In this document: positions 24,801 through 31,626 of the stretch, piece after piece
How the letters are laid out: each line of letters starts with the position of its first letter
Position numbering within the stretch: the stretch's first letter is position 1
From: Pseudomonadota bacterium
GTDB lineage: Bacteria > Pseudomonadota > Alphaproteobacteria > Rhizobiales > Hyphomicrobiaceae
DNA: 31,626 nt
Assembly: GCA_023387235.1 (NCBI GenBank)
Contig: JAEWIJ010000160.1
Coordinates: 1 to 31,626 of the forward strand
Reading direction: 5' to 3'
The notes under the pieces: generated by a model
The model's input: only the letters and a program-made list of their open reading frames with translations
Told to the model about the DNA's origin: nothing
Database searches by the model: none
Translations under genes and position numbers: made by a program

Positions 24801-25690
24801 TGTCTAAAAGCCCAGAGAGCGAGATCCGACTGGTTCACGGCGCGGCGATTGCCGTGATCAGGCTTGTCGGGGGCGAGCCGGTCGCGTGGTCGGTGAACGG
24901 GCGCGATCTCCTGTGGCAGGGCGATGTGCGATCGTGGGCGAATTCAGCGCCGATCCTGTTTCCGATCGTGGGGCGCCTGCGAGGTGGTCGCGTGCGCATT
25001 GGCGATGACATGTATGCCATGGGTGTGCACGGATTTGCGCGCGCGATGCCGTTCACGGTGGTCGAGTGCGGCGCGGATCGCGTTCGCCTGAGCCTCACTC
25101 ACAATGCCGAGACCTTGGCCGCCTATCCCTTTCCGTTCGCGCTGACCGTCGAGTATCGCTTGAGTGGCACGACGTTCTCCGCGGTGTTCGAGGTGAGCAA
25201 TCCCGGCGATGTGCCGCTGCCCTATGCGCTCGGGTTCCATCCAGGTTTCTGCTGGCCGTCCGCAGGCGGACGGCCCGATGAGTACGCCGTCGTGTTCGCG
25301 GAAGAGGAGCAGGCGGAGGTCCCCGTCATCACCGCCGAGGGGCTGTTCTCTGCCGAGCGCCGGCCCGTGCCGCTCGATGGCAAGCGATTGCCGTTGTCGC
25401 ACGAGCTCATGAGCAACGAGGCGCTGTGCTTTCTCCATGCGCGCAGCAGGAAAGTGCGCTTTGTTGCGCCGGACGGTACATCGATCCAAGTCAGTAGCGA
25501 GGACTTTCCGCACTTTGCGCTTTGGAGCCGCCCGCCGGGAGCATTCTTGTGTGTCGAGAGCTGGACGGGCTTCGGCGATCCCGCGGATTTCGACGGTGAT
25601 CTTGCAACCAAGCCGTCGATGCGATGTCTCGCGCCGGGCGCGGGAGCGCGGCACGCGGTTCATCTGAGCTTTCAGGAGGCGCGGGCATGA
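24797..25690 (+). CDS. Aldose 1-epimerase-like protein
   Basis: The protein has 297 residues from ATG 24797 (a second ATG follows directly). The galactose-mutarotase fold is indicated by SAPILFPIVGRLRGG, GVHGFARAMPF with H78, YALGFHPGFCWP with H148, and CVESWTGFGDP with E254. H78, H148 and E254 occupy the places of the two catalytic histidines and the catalytic base of mutarotases. The sequence belongs to the wider YeaD/LacX-like group, whose substrates include sugars and sugar phosphates. It interconverts alpha and beta hemiacetals in the cytoplasm. The ATGA overlaps at both ends tie it to mocR and to the lactonase, which implies the pathway contains a cyclic sugar-like intermediate. Confidence 0.88.
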   Translation: MMSKSPESEIRLVHGAAIAVIRLVGGEPVAWSVNGRDLLWQGDVRSWANSAPILFPIVGRLRGGRVRIGDDMYAMGVHGFARAMPFTVVECGADRVRLSLTHNAETLAAYPFPFALTVEYRLSGTTFSAVFEVSNPGDVPLPYALGFHPGFCWPSAGGRPDEYAVVFAEEEQAEVPVITAEGLFSAERRPVPLDGKRLPLSHELMSNEALCFLHARSRKVRFVAPDGTSIQVSSEDFPHFALWSRPPGAFLCVESWTGFGDPADFDGDLATKPSMRCLAPGAGARHAVHLSFQEARA

Positions 25691-26577
25691 CGACGGTTTC
25701 CATAGCCTGCGATCATGTCGATCTGCTTGGCGAGGCGCCGCAGTGGCATGCCGGCGAGCAGCGGCTCTATTGGGTCGATGCCTTTGCGCCGGCCATTCGC
25801 AGCTTCGATCCCGCAAGCGGTGCGCTCGCGAGCTATCCCATGGCGACGGACATCGGCTCGTTCGTGTTCACGGTCGACGGACGCGTGATCGGGGGTATGC
25901 GCGGCGGCTTTCACCGGATCGATCTTACGACGGGAGCGGCGGTGCCGATCGCCAATCCGGTCGCGCGCGATCCGCGGTTGATGCTCAACGATGGGAAATG
26001 CGACCGGCGCGGCCGCTACTGGTGCGCCAGCGTGCATTCGGATTTCATCGGCGCAGAGGCGGAGATCTTTCGGCTCGATCCGGACCTCTCGATGCACGTC
26101 ATGGACAGAGGGTTCATTGTCGGCAACGGCATTGCCTTCTCACCCGACGACCGGCGCATGTACTTCGCCGACAGCCGGAACGAGACTGTGTGGGTGTACG
26201 ACTTCGACATCGAGACGGGCGCGATCGCCAATCGGCGCGTGTTCTTCTCGACGCGGGACATCGACGGACGCGTTGACGGTGCGACGTGCGATCGCGACGG
26301 CAACTACTGGTGTGCGCTCGTTCATGGTGGTGCGGTCGCCTGCATCTCGCCGGAAGGGCGCATGATCGAGCGCATTGCGGTCCCGGCCAAGCATCCGACC
26401 ATGGTGGCGTTCGGCGGCGCCGATCTCGATGTCCTTTATGTCACGTCCGCGACGACCCTGCTTCTGCCCGAGGAGCGCGCCGCATGGCCTCATGCCGGTA
26501 AGCTCTTCCGCATCGATGGGCTCGGTGCGCGGGGCATTCCCGAGCCGCGCTTTGGCGAAATCACTTCGAGAGAATAA
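25687..26577 (+). CDS. SMP-30/gluconolactonase-family lactonase
   Basis: The protein has 296 residues from ATG 25687, which overlaps the preceding stop (ATGA). A six-bladed beta-propeller is expected, with the metal ligands E16 (LLGEAPQWH), N101 (MLNDGKCD), N147 (GNGIAFSPD) and D197 (RVDGATCD), matching the E-N-D arrangement of SMP-30. Repeating blade motifs such as DRRGRYWCASV and DRDGNYWCALV are visible. The family opens sugar lactones using a divalent cation. In this operon it would hydrolyse the lactone made when the Gfo/Idh/MocA dehydrogenase oxidises a cyclic sugar. The order of reactions is inference. Confidence 0.93.
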   Translation: MTTVSIACDHVDLLGEAPQWHAGEQRLYWVDAFAPAIRSFDPASGALASYPMATDIGSFVFTVDGRVIGGMRGGFHRIDLTTGAAVPIANPVARDPRLMLNDGKCDRRGRYWCASVHSDFIGAEAEIFRLDPDLSMHVMDRGFIVGNGIAFSPDDRRMYFADSRNETVWVYDFDIETGAIANRRVFFSTRDIDGRVDGATCDRDGNYWCALVHGGAVACISPEGRMIERIAVPAKHPTMVAFGGADLDVLYVTSATTLLLPEERAAWPHAGKLFRIDGLGARGIPEPRFGEITSRE

Positions 26578-26585
26578 GCACCACC

Positions 26586-27257
26586 ATGTCGACCGTACTG
26601 ATCACAGGATGTGACGCCGGAATTGGCCGCGAGTTCGCGGTCCAATGCGCTAAAGCCGGGCGGCGAGTGGTCGCTACCTATCGCGACATCACGAACAAGC
26701 TTCCCGACGATCCGAATATTCGGCATTTCGCGCTCGACGTGACGTCCGCCGAGCAATTCCGGGCGCTCAAGCTGGCGCTCGGCGACGAGCCGATCGACCT
26801 GCTCGTGTCGAATGCGGGTATCGGACTCGATGCCGGCCAGCTCGGAAGGCTCGACTATGCCTTCGTTCAGCAGATGATCGATGTGAACACGATCGGTCCG
26901 CTGAGGCTGATCGAGACATTCCTCGATAATGTCGTGGCGAGCCGGGAGCGGCGCATTGCCATCGTCAGCAGCCGCATGGGATCGATCAGCCTCAATCTCT
27001 CAGGCGCGCACTATGGCTATCGCGCCAGCAAAGCAGGGCTCAACGCCATCGCGCGAAGCCTCGCGATCGACCTCTTTCCGCGCGGCGTGACGCTTGTCCT
27101 GCTGCATCCCGGCTGGGTCAATACGGCCGGCGGGGCGGAAGGCGCGCAAGTGCCGGTCGAGGAGAGCGTGGCGGGGATGCTCAACGTGATTGCGCGCCTC
27201 GGGAACCACGACACGGGTCAGTTCTATACCTTCACGGGGCAACCCTTGCCGTGGTGA
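26586..27257 (+). CDS. Short-chain dehydrogenase/reductase
   Basis: The protein has 223 residues from ATG 26586, 8 bases after the lactonase stop. The classical SDR marks are TGCDAGIG (7-14) for the cofactor, LVSNAGIG, VSSRMGSI with the catalytic Ser, and Y145-R-A-S-K149. The N-terminal region lacks an obvious acidic residue at the end of beta-2 (TYRD), so the NAD/NADP preference is unclear. It is probably an alcohol or keto-sugar oxidoreductase of the same pathway. The ribosome site is weak, suggesting coupling to the upstream gene. Confidence 0.9.
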   Translation: MSTVLITGCDAGIGREFAVQCAKAGRRVVATYRDITNKLPDDPNIRHFALDVTSAEQFRALKLALGDEPIDLLVSNAGIGLDAGQLGRLDYAFVQQMIDVNTIGPLRLIETFLDNVVASRERRIAIVSSRMGSISLNLSGAHYGYRASKAGLNAIARSLAIDLFPRGVTLVLLHPGWVNTAGGAEGAQVPVEESVAGMLNVIARLGNHDTGQFYTFTGQPLPW

Positions 27258-27304
27258 AGCTGACTATGCCGTGCGCACGAAAATGATCTCCAAAGGAGGG
27301 CACT

Positions 27305-27829
27305 ATGAGCGAGCAGACTCTCGCGGTATCGCCGTTAGCGGACGACTTCAGGAAGTCGCTCAGAGGGCTGGCGTCCACCGTATCGCTGCTGACGACCGAG
27401 GACGGCGGCCAACGCTACGGCATGGTGGCGACAGCCGTGATGTCGGTTACGCTCGATCCGCCCGCACTGATCGTCGGCATCAACCGATCGGCGTCGATCC
27501 ACGATGCGGTCGTGCGGCGCAGGTGGTTCAGCGTCAATCTGCTCGCGAGCCATCATGAGGGCGTGAGCCGGCATTTCGCGGCCCATACCCGAAGCGAGCG
27601 CTTTGCCGTCGGCGACTGGATCGATGGGGCGATCGCATCCGCGCCGGAAGTACGGCTCCCCATGCTCGCCGATGGTCTGGCGATCATCTGCTGCCGCGTG
27701 CGCGAGGTCATTCCCTACGGAACGCACAACCTCTTTCTGTCGACCGTCGAGCAGGTCCGGCTGTCGGCGGGTGCGGAGCCGCTGGTCTACTGCAATGGCG
27801 GCTTCGGCTCTTTTGCGCGCGGCGCCTGA
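27305..27829 (+). CDS. Flavin reductase-like protein (FMN-binding split barrel)
   Basis: The protein has 174 residues from ATG 27305, behind a near-perfect AGGAGG (27293-27298) that suggests strong translation. The flavin reductase domain covers about 12-165, with GLASTVSLLTT, GMVATAVMSVTLDPPALIVGINR, WFSVNLLA and the closing PLVYCNGGFGSF. Such proteins use NAD(P)H to reduce free flavin for a partner monooxygenase (HpaC, NtaB and RutF types). No partner oxygenase is present in this window. It is the last gene of the + strand set, 47 bases after the SDR, and converges on the hydrolase gene with a gap of only 2 bases. Confidence 0.88.
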   Translation: MSEQTLAVSPLADDFRKSLRGLASTVSLLTTEDGGQRYGMVATAVMSVTLDPPALIVGINRSASIHDAVVRRRWFSVNLLASHHEGVSRHFAAHTRSERFAVGDWIDGAIASAPEVRLPMLADGLAIICCRVREVIPYGTHNLFLSTVEQVRLSAGAEPLVYCNGGFGSFARGA

Positions 27830-27831
27830 CG

Positions 27832-28659
27832 CTATGCTTTCTCGTGCTCCTTCGCCCAGTGCTCGGCGACCTCCGTGCCGGTCGCGAACCAGACGTTCGG
27901 GAAGGTGCGGATGAAAGCGATGAGCTCGCGCAGCAGCGCGATGCGGCTCGGACGGCCGACGACCTGAGGATGAAAGATGATGTCGAACAGGCCGCCCCAG
28001 CGATAGATCTCGCGGAACTCCTCGCTGAAAATGGAGAGCATGTGCGCGTTGGTTTGAAGCGGACGCTGCGCCTGCATGGAGAACAGCGCGAACGGTGCAT
28101 CGTCGAGACTCCAGTGCCACGGCAGCTCGACCGGGCCCTTCGACCCGTCGGGCAGGGCGTGCCGGTATGGATTGATGTCGTCCATCAGGGAGGAATCGTA
28201 GAGGAAGTTGTGCCTCTGCAGCAGCCTGAAAAGTCCCTCGGACACTTCGCCGGCCGGTGAGCGGTAGCCGCGCGGCACCACGCCGACGGTGTGCTTTAGC
28301 GCGTCGAGCCCTTTCTCCATCTCCTCGATCTCGGCCTGCGGATCGCCGCTCACCCACTTGTGCGAATATGAGTGATGGCCGATCTCGTGGCCGTCCTTGA
28401 GGATCATCTCGACGCGGCCGGTGTGGTTCTCGGCCGTCCAGCCGGGCACGAAGAACGTGCCTTTGATGCCGGCGTCGCGGAGCGTGTCGAGGACCTTCGG
28501 CACACCGACCTTGGCGCCGTAGCGTCCCTGGCTGAGCACGCCGGGACGACTGGCGTTCTCCGGATTGCGCGAGGTCCACAGTGTCTCGGCGTCAAAGTCG
28601 AAGGTGAGCATCACGGCGCATCGTGCGCCATTCGGCCAGCGGATGCTCATGTCGTGCAT
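27832..28659 (-). CDS. Cytosolic polysaccharide-deacetylase-family (NodB homology) hydrolase
   Basis: The protein has 275 residues from ATG 28659, with GGGAG about 8 bases upstream. The NodB-homology marks are LTFDFDAET (D21, D23), the metal-binding H96-S-Y-S-H100 in HEIGHHSYSH, RGYRSPAGE and, near the end, DIIFHPQVVGRPSR. It has no signal peptide, unlike peptidoglycan or chitin deacetylases. It resembles the group that includes allantoinase-type PuuE, which hydrolyses C-N bonds of small cytoplasmic molecules. The true substrate is unknown, but an amide or N-acyl bond is likely. It lies 24 bases after the SDR, in the unit preceded by an IclR-type palindrome. Confidence 0.88.
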   Translation of the reverse strand: MHDMSIRWPNGARCAVMLTFDFDAETLWTSRNPENASRPGVLSQGRYGAKVGVPKVLDTLRDAGIKGTFFVPGWTAENHTGRVEMILKDGHEIGHHSYSHKWVSGDPQAEIEEMEKGLDALKHTVGVVPRGYRSPAGEVSEGLFRLLQRHNFLYDSSLMDDINPYRHALPDGSKGPVELPWHWSLDDAPFALFSMQAQRPLQTNAHMLSIFSEEFREIYRWGGLFDIIFHPQVVGRPSRIALLRELIAFIRTFPNVWFATGTEVAEHWAKEHEKA

Positions 28660-28683
28660 TTCATGTCTCCCAAGCGATGCGCG

Positions 28684-29439
28684 TCAGATCTTGCCGTGAC
28701 GCGCGGCGAGTATACCGCCATCGACGGCCATGACGACGCCGGTGACGAATGCCGCGTCGTCGGAGGCGAAGAAGGCGACCGGACCTGCGATGTCGGCCGG
28801 CTGACCGAGCCTTTCGACTGGCGTCCCTTCGATCATGAGGCGATGATAAAGCTCGTTGTGGCGGCGGCCCTGCGTCATCGGGGTGACGATGACGCCGGGA
28901 GCAACGGCGTTGACGAGAATGCCTTCGGGGCCGAGCTCGCCCGCGAGCTGCTTCGTGAATTGCGCGACGCCGGCCTTGGCGACCGCGTAGGCCGTCGTTC
29001 CCGGATAGCCGAAAAGGCCGAAGATCGACGAGATGTTGATGATCCGTCCGCCCGGACGCGGCAGGTGAGGCACGATGGCACGTGTGATCCTGAGAACGGC
29101 GGCGAGATTGATGTCGAGAAAGCGATCGATGGTCTCGTCGTCGGTGTCGAGCAGGCGTTTCGATCCGCCTATTCCCGCGTTGTTGACGAGAATGTCGATG
29201 CGGCCGTAGGCCTGCAACGCGGCAGCCGCGATCGCCGCGCCTGCCGCGCGATCGGTGACATCCGCGATCCATGCCTGCTGCCCGAGGCGCGTCGCGGTCG
29301 CCTCGACTTCGGGAAGAACGTCGACCAGCAGCACGCGCGCGCCTTCGGCCGTGAAGCGCTCTGCAATGCTCTCGCCGATGCCGCGCGCCGCGCCCGTCAC
29401 GACGGCGACCTTGCCCGAAAAGCGCGTCGGATCCGGCAT
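28684..29439 (-). CDS. Short-chain dehydrogenase/reductase (FabG-like)
   Basis: The protein has 251 residues from ATG 29439. Classical SDR marks are VTGAARGIG (14-22), LLVDV with an acidic residue at the end of beta-2 (NAD preference likely), NNAGIGG, ISSIF with S137/S138, Y151-AVA-K155, and VAPGVIVTPMT. The C-terminal DGG sequence is typical. It probably oxidises an alcohol or reduces a ketone; no substrate can be named. It is first gene of a two-gene unit with the deacetylase-like hydrolase, downstream of a palindromic operator at 29481-29497. Confidence 0.92.
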   Translation of the reverse strand: MPDPTRFSGKVAVVTGAARGIGESIAERFTAEGARVLLVDVLPEVEATATRLGQQAWIADVTDRAAGAAIAAAALQAYGRIDILVNNAGIGGSKRLLDTDDETIDRFLDINLAAVLRITRAIVPHLPRPGGRIINISSIFGLFGYPGTTAYAVAKAGVAQFTKQLAGELGPEGILVNAVAPGVIVTPMTQGRRHNELYHRLMIEGTPVERLGQPADIAGPVAFFASDDAAFVTGVVMAVDGGILAARHGKI

Positions 29440-29480
29440 TCAGGCTCCTCGAAAGCGCGCTGCTCATGTCTGCAACTCTA

Positions 29481-29497
29481 GTATTGCATAGCAATAC
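29481..29497. promoter_or_regulatory. IclR-type palindromic operator 1
   Basis: GTATTGCATAGCAATAC is a perfect inverted repeat of 7-base arms with a 3-base centre. Its arms are identical to those of the second site at 30458. It lies 41 bases before the SDR start, directly downstream of the likely transcription start of the promoter at 29508-29537. A repressor bound there would block transcription. The adjacent iclR gene is the obvious candidate to bind it. Confidence 0.75.
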
Positions 29498-29507
29498 GAG
29501 AATATTT

Positions 29508-29537
29508 ATGATTTCATCGAGCGGGGAGGCCTGTCAA
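29508..29537 (-). promoter_or_regulatory. Candidate promoter of the SDR/hydrolase unit
   Basis: On the - strand TTGACA (29537-29532) and AATCAT (29513-29508) are 18 bases apart. The -35 is perfect and the -10 fits four of six. The expected start point falls about 29500, immediately before the palindrome at 29497-29481. Confidence 0.45.
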
Positions 29538-29551
29538 GGGCGCGGCTGCTG

Positions 29552-30349
29552 CTAGAAGGCCGAGATCGCGCGAGCCGCCTGCACGACGAGGGGCGCGAAG
29601 CGCTTCTCGAATTCGGCCGGCGTCCATTCGGCGAGCGATCCGGCGACGTGGATGGCCGCAATGGGCTGACCGCTCTCGTCGAGAATGGCGACGCCGCAGG
29701 CCACCTCGCCGATCATGACCTGCTCGGCGGCGATCGCGTATCCGGCCTGACGCGCTTCCTCGATCTTCTTGAGGATCTGATCCTTGGCGATCAACGTGCG
29801 GGGATTGATCTTGATCATCTTGGATCGATTGAGAATGTCGCGCGACTGCTCCGGCGGCAGTTTGGCCATGACGGCGCGACCGCCGGACGTGCAGAACGTC
29901 GGCACGGCGCGGCCGTTGAGATAGCCGAAAAGGCTCTCGCGCTTGCTCTGGAGCCGGATGAGATAGAGCATCGAGAGATCGTCGAAGAGGCTCAGATCGA
30001 CGCGCTCCTGCACGTCGCGGCGAAGCTCGGCGAGGATCGGCACCGCGCGGGCGATGAGAGGATGGCCGCGGAGATAATCGAATGAGCGCTCGACCAGTCG
30101 CCGCCCGGGCCGGTGCCCCTGCGAGGTGCGCTCGAGGTAGCCGAGCTTCAGCATTGTGTGCACGAGACGTTGCGTCGCGCTCTTGTCCAGCGATGCGGCG
30201 GCGGCGAGCTCCGAAAGTGAGAGGCCGCTCGTCGAGTCCGAGAAGGCCTCGAGTATCCTGAAGGCCTTGCCGACGGATTTGACGAAAAGGCGATCCTCGC
30301 GATCGTCCTTGCGGGGCGCCTTTTTCACCGCAACAGCTCGTTTGGCCAC
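29552..30349 (-). CDS. IclR-family transcriptional regulator
   Basis: GTG 30349 is preferred since GGAGG lies 8 bases upstream, giving 265 residues; ATG 30385 or TTG 30406 would lengthen it by 12 or 19. A Lys/Arg-rich tail precedes the winged helix (about 25-85), with SVGKAFRILEAFS, LSLSELAAAASLDKSATQRLVHTMLKLGYLER. The C-terminal effector domain (about 100-260) has PTFCTSGGRAVMAKLP, GYAIAAEQVMIGEVACGVAILD and IAAIHVAGS, all typical. IclR proteins sense small acids or aromatic/aliphatic metabolites and can repress or activate. Two identical-arm palindromes flank the gene, and one lies over its own -35, so it most likely controls itself, the SDR/hydrolase pair and the divergent amidase. Confidence 0.93.
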   Translation of the reverse strand: MAKRAVAVKKAPRKDDREDRLFVKSVGKAFRILEAFSDSTSGLSLSELAAAASLDKSATQRLVHTMLKLGYLERTSQGHRPGRRLVERSFDYLRGHPLIARAVPILAELRRDVQERVDLSLFDDLSMLYLIRLQSKRESLFGYLNGRAVPTFCTSGGRAVMAKLPPEQSRDILNRSKMIKINPRTLIAKDQILKKIEEARQAGYAIAAEQVMIGEVACGVAILDESGQPIAAIHVAGSLAEWTPAEFEKRFAPLVVQAARAISAF

Positions 30350-30438
30350 CGTGTAATCCTCCCGTGTCTTCGACGCGCCGGCCATGGCTCGCCAACGAGC
30401 CCGCAAGCGAGCGTTTGACGCGACGCAATTCCGGGGAC

Positions 30439-30474
30439 ATTATAACACGATCCGATCGTATTGCAATGCAATAC
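30439..30474. promoter_or_regulatory. IclR-type operator 2 with iclR promoter
   Basis: GTATTGCAATGCAATAC (30458-30474) is a perfect inverted repeat of 7-base arms around AAT, the same arms as site 1. On the - strand TTGCAA (30466-30461) and a perfect TATAAT (30444-30439) are 16 bases apart, so the palindrome covers the -35 of the iclR promoter. In the + direction TTGACG (30415-30420), 17 bases and CATTAT (30438-30443) give a weaker amidase promoter whose start would lie just before the palindrome. The amidase begins 64 bases further on. Confidence 0.7.
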
Positions 30475-30538
30475 TATCGTCCGGCATGAAGGGCCTCAGC
30501 CGTGCCGCCATGCCGAGGACACTCAAGCTGTCGAGGAT

Positions 30539-31626
30539 ATGACCGTGTGCGCGCTCTATAACCCGTCGGAATTCCGGGCTCTCTCGTTCCACGATGCCGT
30601 GCCGGCTTTCAAGGAAGGACGCGACAGCCCGCGTGCCTATCTCGAGCGGTGCCTCGCGACGATCGAGGAGCGCGAGCCGGTCGTGAAGGCCTGGGTCGAG
30701 ATGAATTTCGATGGCGCGCGCGCCGTCGCGGATGCGGCGAGCGAGCGCTATCGGGTCGGGCGTCCGCTGTCGTCCATCGACGGCATGCCGATCGGCATCA
30801 AGGATCTTCTGATGACGAAGGACATGGCGACGCGGATGGGCTCGCCGCTGTTCAAGGACAATCACACGAAGCAGGACTCGGCCTGCATCCAGGCGCTGAG
30901 GGCCGCGGGCGCAATCGTGCTCGGCAAGACGGTCACGACCGAGCTCGGCATGTCGCATCCGGGGCCGACGACCAATCCCTTCAGCCCGCAGCATACGCCG
31001 GGCGGTTCGTCGAGCGGCTCGGCGGCGGCGGTCGCGGCGCGCATGGTGCCGGCGGCGATCGGGACTCAGGTCGTGGGCTCGGTCATTCGTCCTGCCGGCT
31101 TCTGCGCGAACTACGCCATCAAGCCGACGCTCGGCGCGTTGAACCGCGGCGAGCGTCTGGGCCTCAGTCAGAGCCATATTGGGGTGCACGCCGGAACGCT
31201 TGCCGACATGTGGCACGTCTCGATCGAGATCGCGAAGCGCTCGGGCGGAGATCCGGGGTATCCGGGATTGTTCGGCGGTCCGAACCTGCGCGCAGCGACG
31301 CGCCCGACGCGCCTGATCGTGATGGAGGCGCAGGGCTGGCCGCAGCTCGATGACCAGACACGCGCGGCGTTCGAAGCGCTGCTCGCCGAGCTTCGTCGCG
31401 CCGGGGTCGAGATCATCCGCAGGGCCGACAACCCGCTTGTCGAGGCCTTCGAGCAGGCGGTCGGCGAATGCCTGGAGATCGCCCGCGACGTCTGCGCCTA
31501 CGAGATGCGCTGGTCGCTCGAGAACCTGGTGGAGCGTTATGGCGGCGGGCTGAGCGACAGCCTGACGTCGCGGCTCGAGATCGCGCGCCGGATGACGCTC
31601 GACGAGTATCGCGTGGTGCTGGCAAA
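30539..31626 (+). CDS. Amidase, AS (amidase-signature) family, 3' end outside window
   Basis: The frame is open from ATG 30539 to the right edge (about 362 residues of a protein usually 430-500 long). GTG 30545 is an alternative start, better spaced from GAGG at 30533. The Ser-cisSer-Lys triad is intact: K88 (PIGIKDLL), S157 (TPGGSSSGSAAAVAA) and S181 (GTQVVGSVIRPA). The sequence before the nucleophile has Q and V where many members have D and G, a variant found in several subfamilies. AS enzymes split amide bonds of many small molecules in the cytoplasm. Divergent from iclR and preceded by the shared palindrome, it is likely induced together with the SDR and the deacetylase-like hydrolase. 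Confidence 0.93.
   Translation, partial: MTVCALYNPSEFRALSFHDAVPAFKEGRDSPRAYLERCLATIEEREPVVKAWVEMNFDGARAVADAASERYRVGRPLSSIDGMPIGIKDLLMTKDMATRMGSPLFKDNHTKQDSACIQALRAAGAIVLGKTVTTELGMSHPGPTTNPFSPQHTPGGSSSGSAAAVAARMVPAAIGTQVVGSVIRPAGFCANYAIKPTLGALNRGERLGLSQSHIGVHAGTLADMWHVSIEIAKRSGGDPGYPGLFGGPNLRAATRPTRLIVMEAQGWPQLDDQTRAAFEALLAELRRAGVEIIRRADNPLVEAFEQAVGECLEIARDVCAYEMRWSLENLVERYGGGLSDSLTSRLEIARRMTLDEYRVVLA

Noticed and set aside
27827..27834. Terminator between the convergent flavin reductase and hydrolase genes
   Set aside because: The stops are only 2 bases apart and no stem-loop with a T-run was found around them.

Overview
The window is a GC-rich stretch of what looks like an alphaproteobacterial chromosome, probably of the order Hyphomicrobiales (Rhizobiales). 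The basis is protein style: a MocR regulator, Opp/Dpp-type ABC operons with 4-nt start/stop overlaps, an IS110-type element and a DUF305/DoxX-like membrane protein. No rRNA, tRNA or housekeeping marker is present, so the order is an inference. No CRISPR array was seen.

Region 1 (1-4088) is a small accessory patch. It holds the end of a 2TM-domain protein, a polytopic membrane protein with a C-terminal DUF305 domain, and an IS110-family transposase flanked by structured non-coding DNA that may encode its guide (bridge) RNA. A short membrane-protein gene broken by one in-frame amber codon follows.

Region 2 (4085-7790, + strand) is an FCD-type GntR regulator, an acyl-CoA carboxylase carboxyltransferase subunit and a biotin carboxylase. 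The biotin carboxylase has no biotin-carrier domain and no carrier gene lies nearby.

Region 3 (15096-7797, - strand) is an iron-acquisition operon. Its order is a Fiu/PiuA-like TonB-dependent receptor, the PiuC/YbiX 2OG-Fe(II) hydroxylase, a Sel1-repeat protein, a PepSY membrane protein, DUF2271, DUF4198 and the flavin transferase ApbE. It resembles the Pseudomonas piu cluster extended by an extracytoplasmic redox module.

Region 4 (15469-27829) is a divergent catabolic locus around a MocR (GntR-aminotransferase) regulator at 23256. To the left (- strand) run a Tat-type peptide/opine-class solute-binding protein, two permeases, a fused double ATPase, a Gfo/Idh/MocA dehydrogenase and a class III aminotransferase. 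To the right (+ strand), coupled to mocR by ATGA overlaps, run an aldose-1-epimerase-like protein, an SMP-30 lactonase, an SDR and a flavin reductase. Together they suggest uptake and breakdown of a nitrogen-containing sugar-like compound. The substrate is unknown.

Region 5 (27832-31626) is an IclR-controlled unit: iclR, an SDR and a cytosolic polysaccharide-deacetylase-family hydrolase on the - strand, and a divergent amidase running off the right edge. Two near-identical 17-bp palindromes (GTATTGC-N3-GCAATAC) lie in front of the SDR/hydrolase pair and between iclR and the amidase. They are the clearest regulatory signal in the window.
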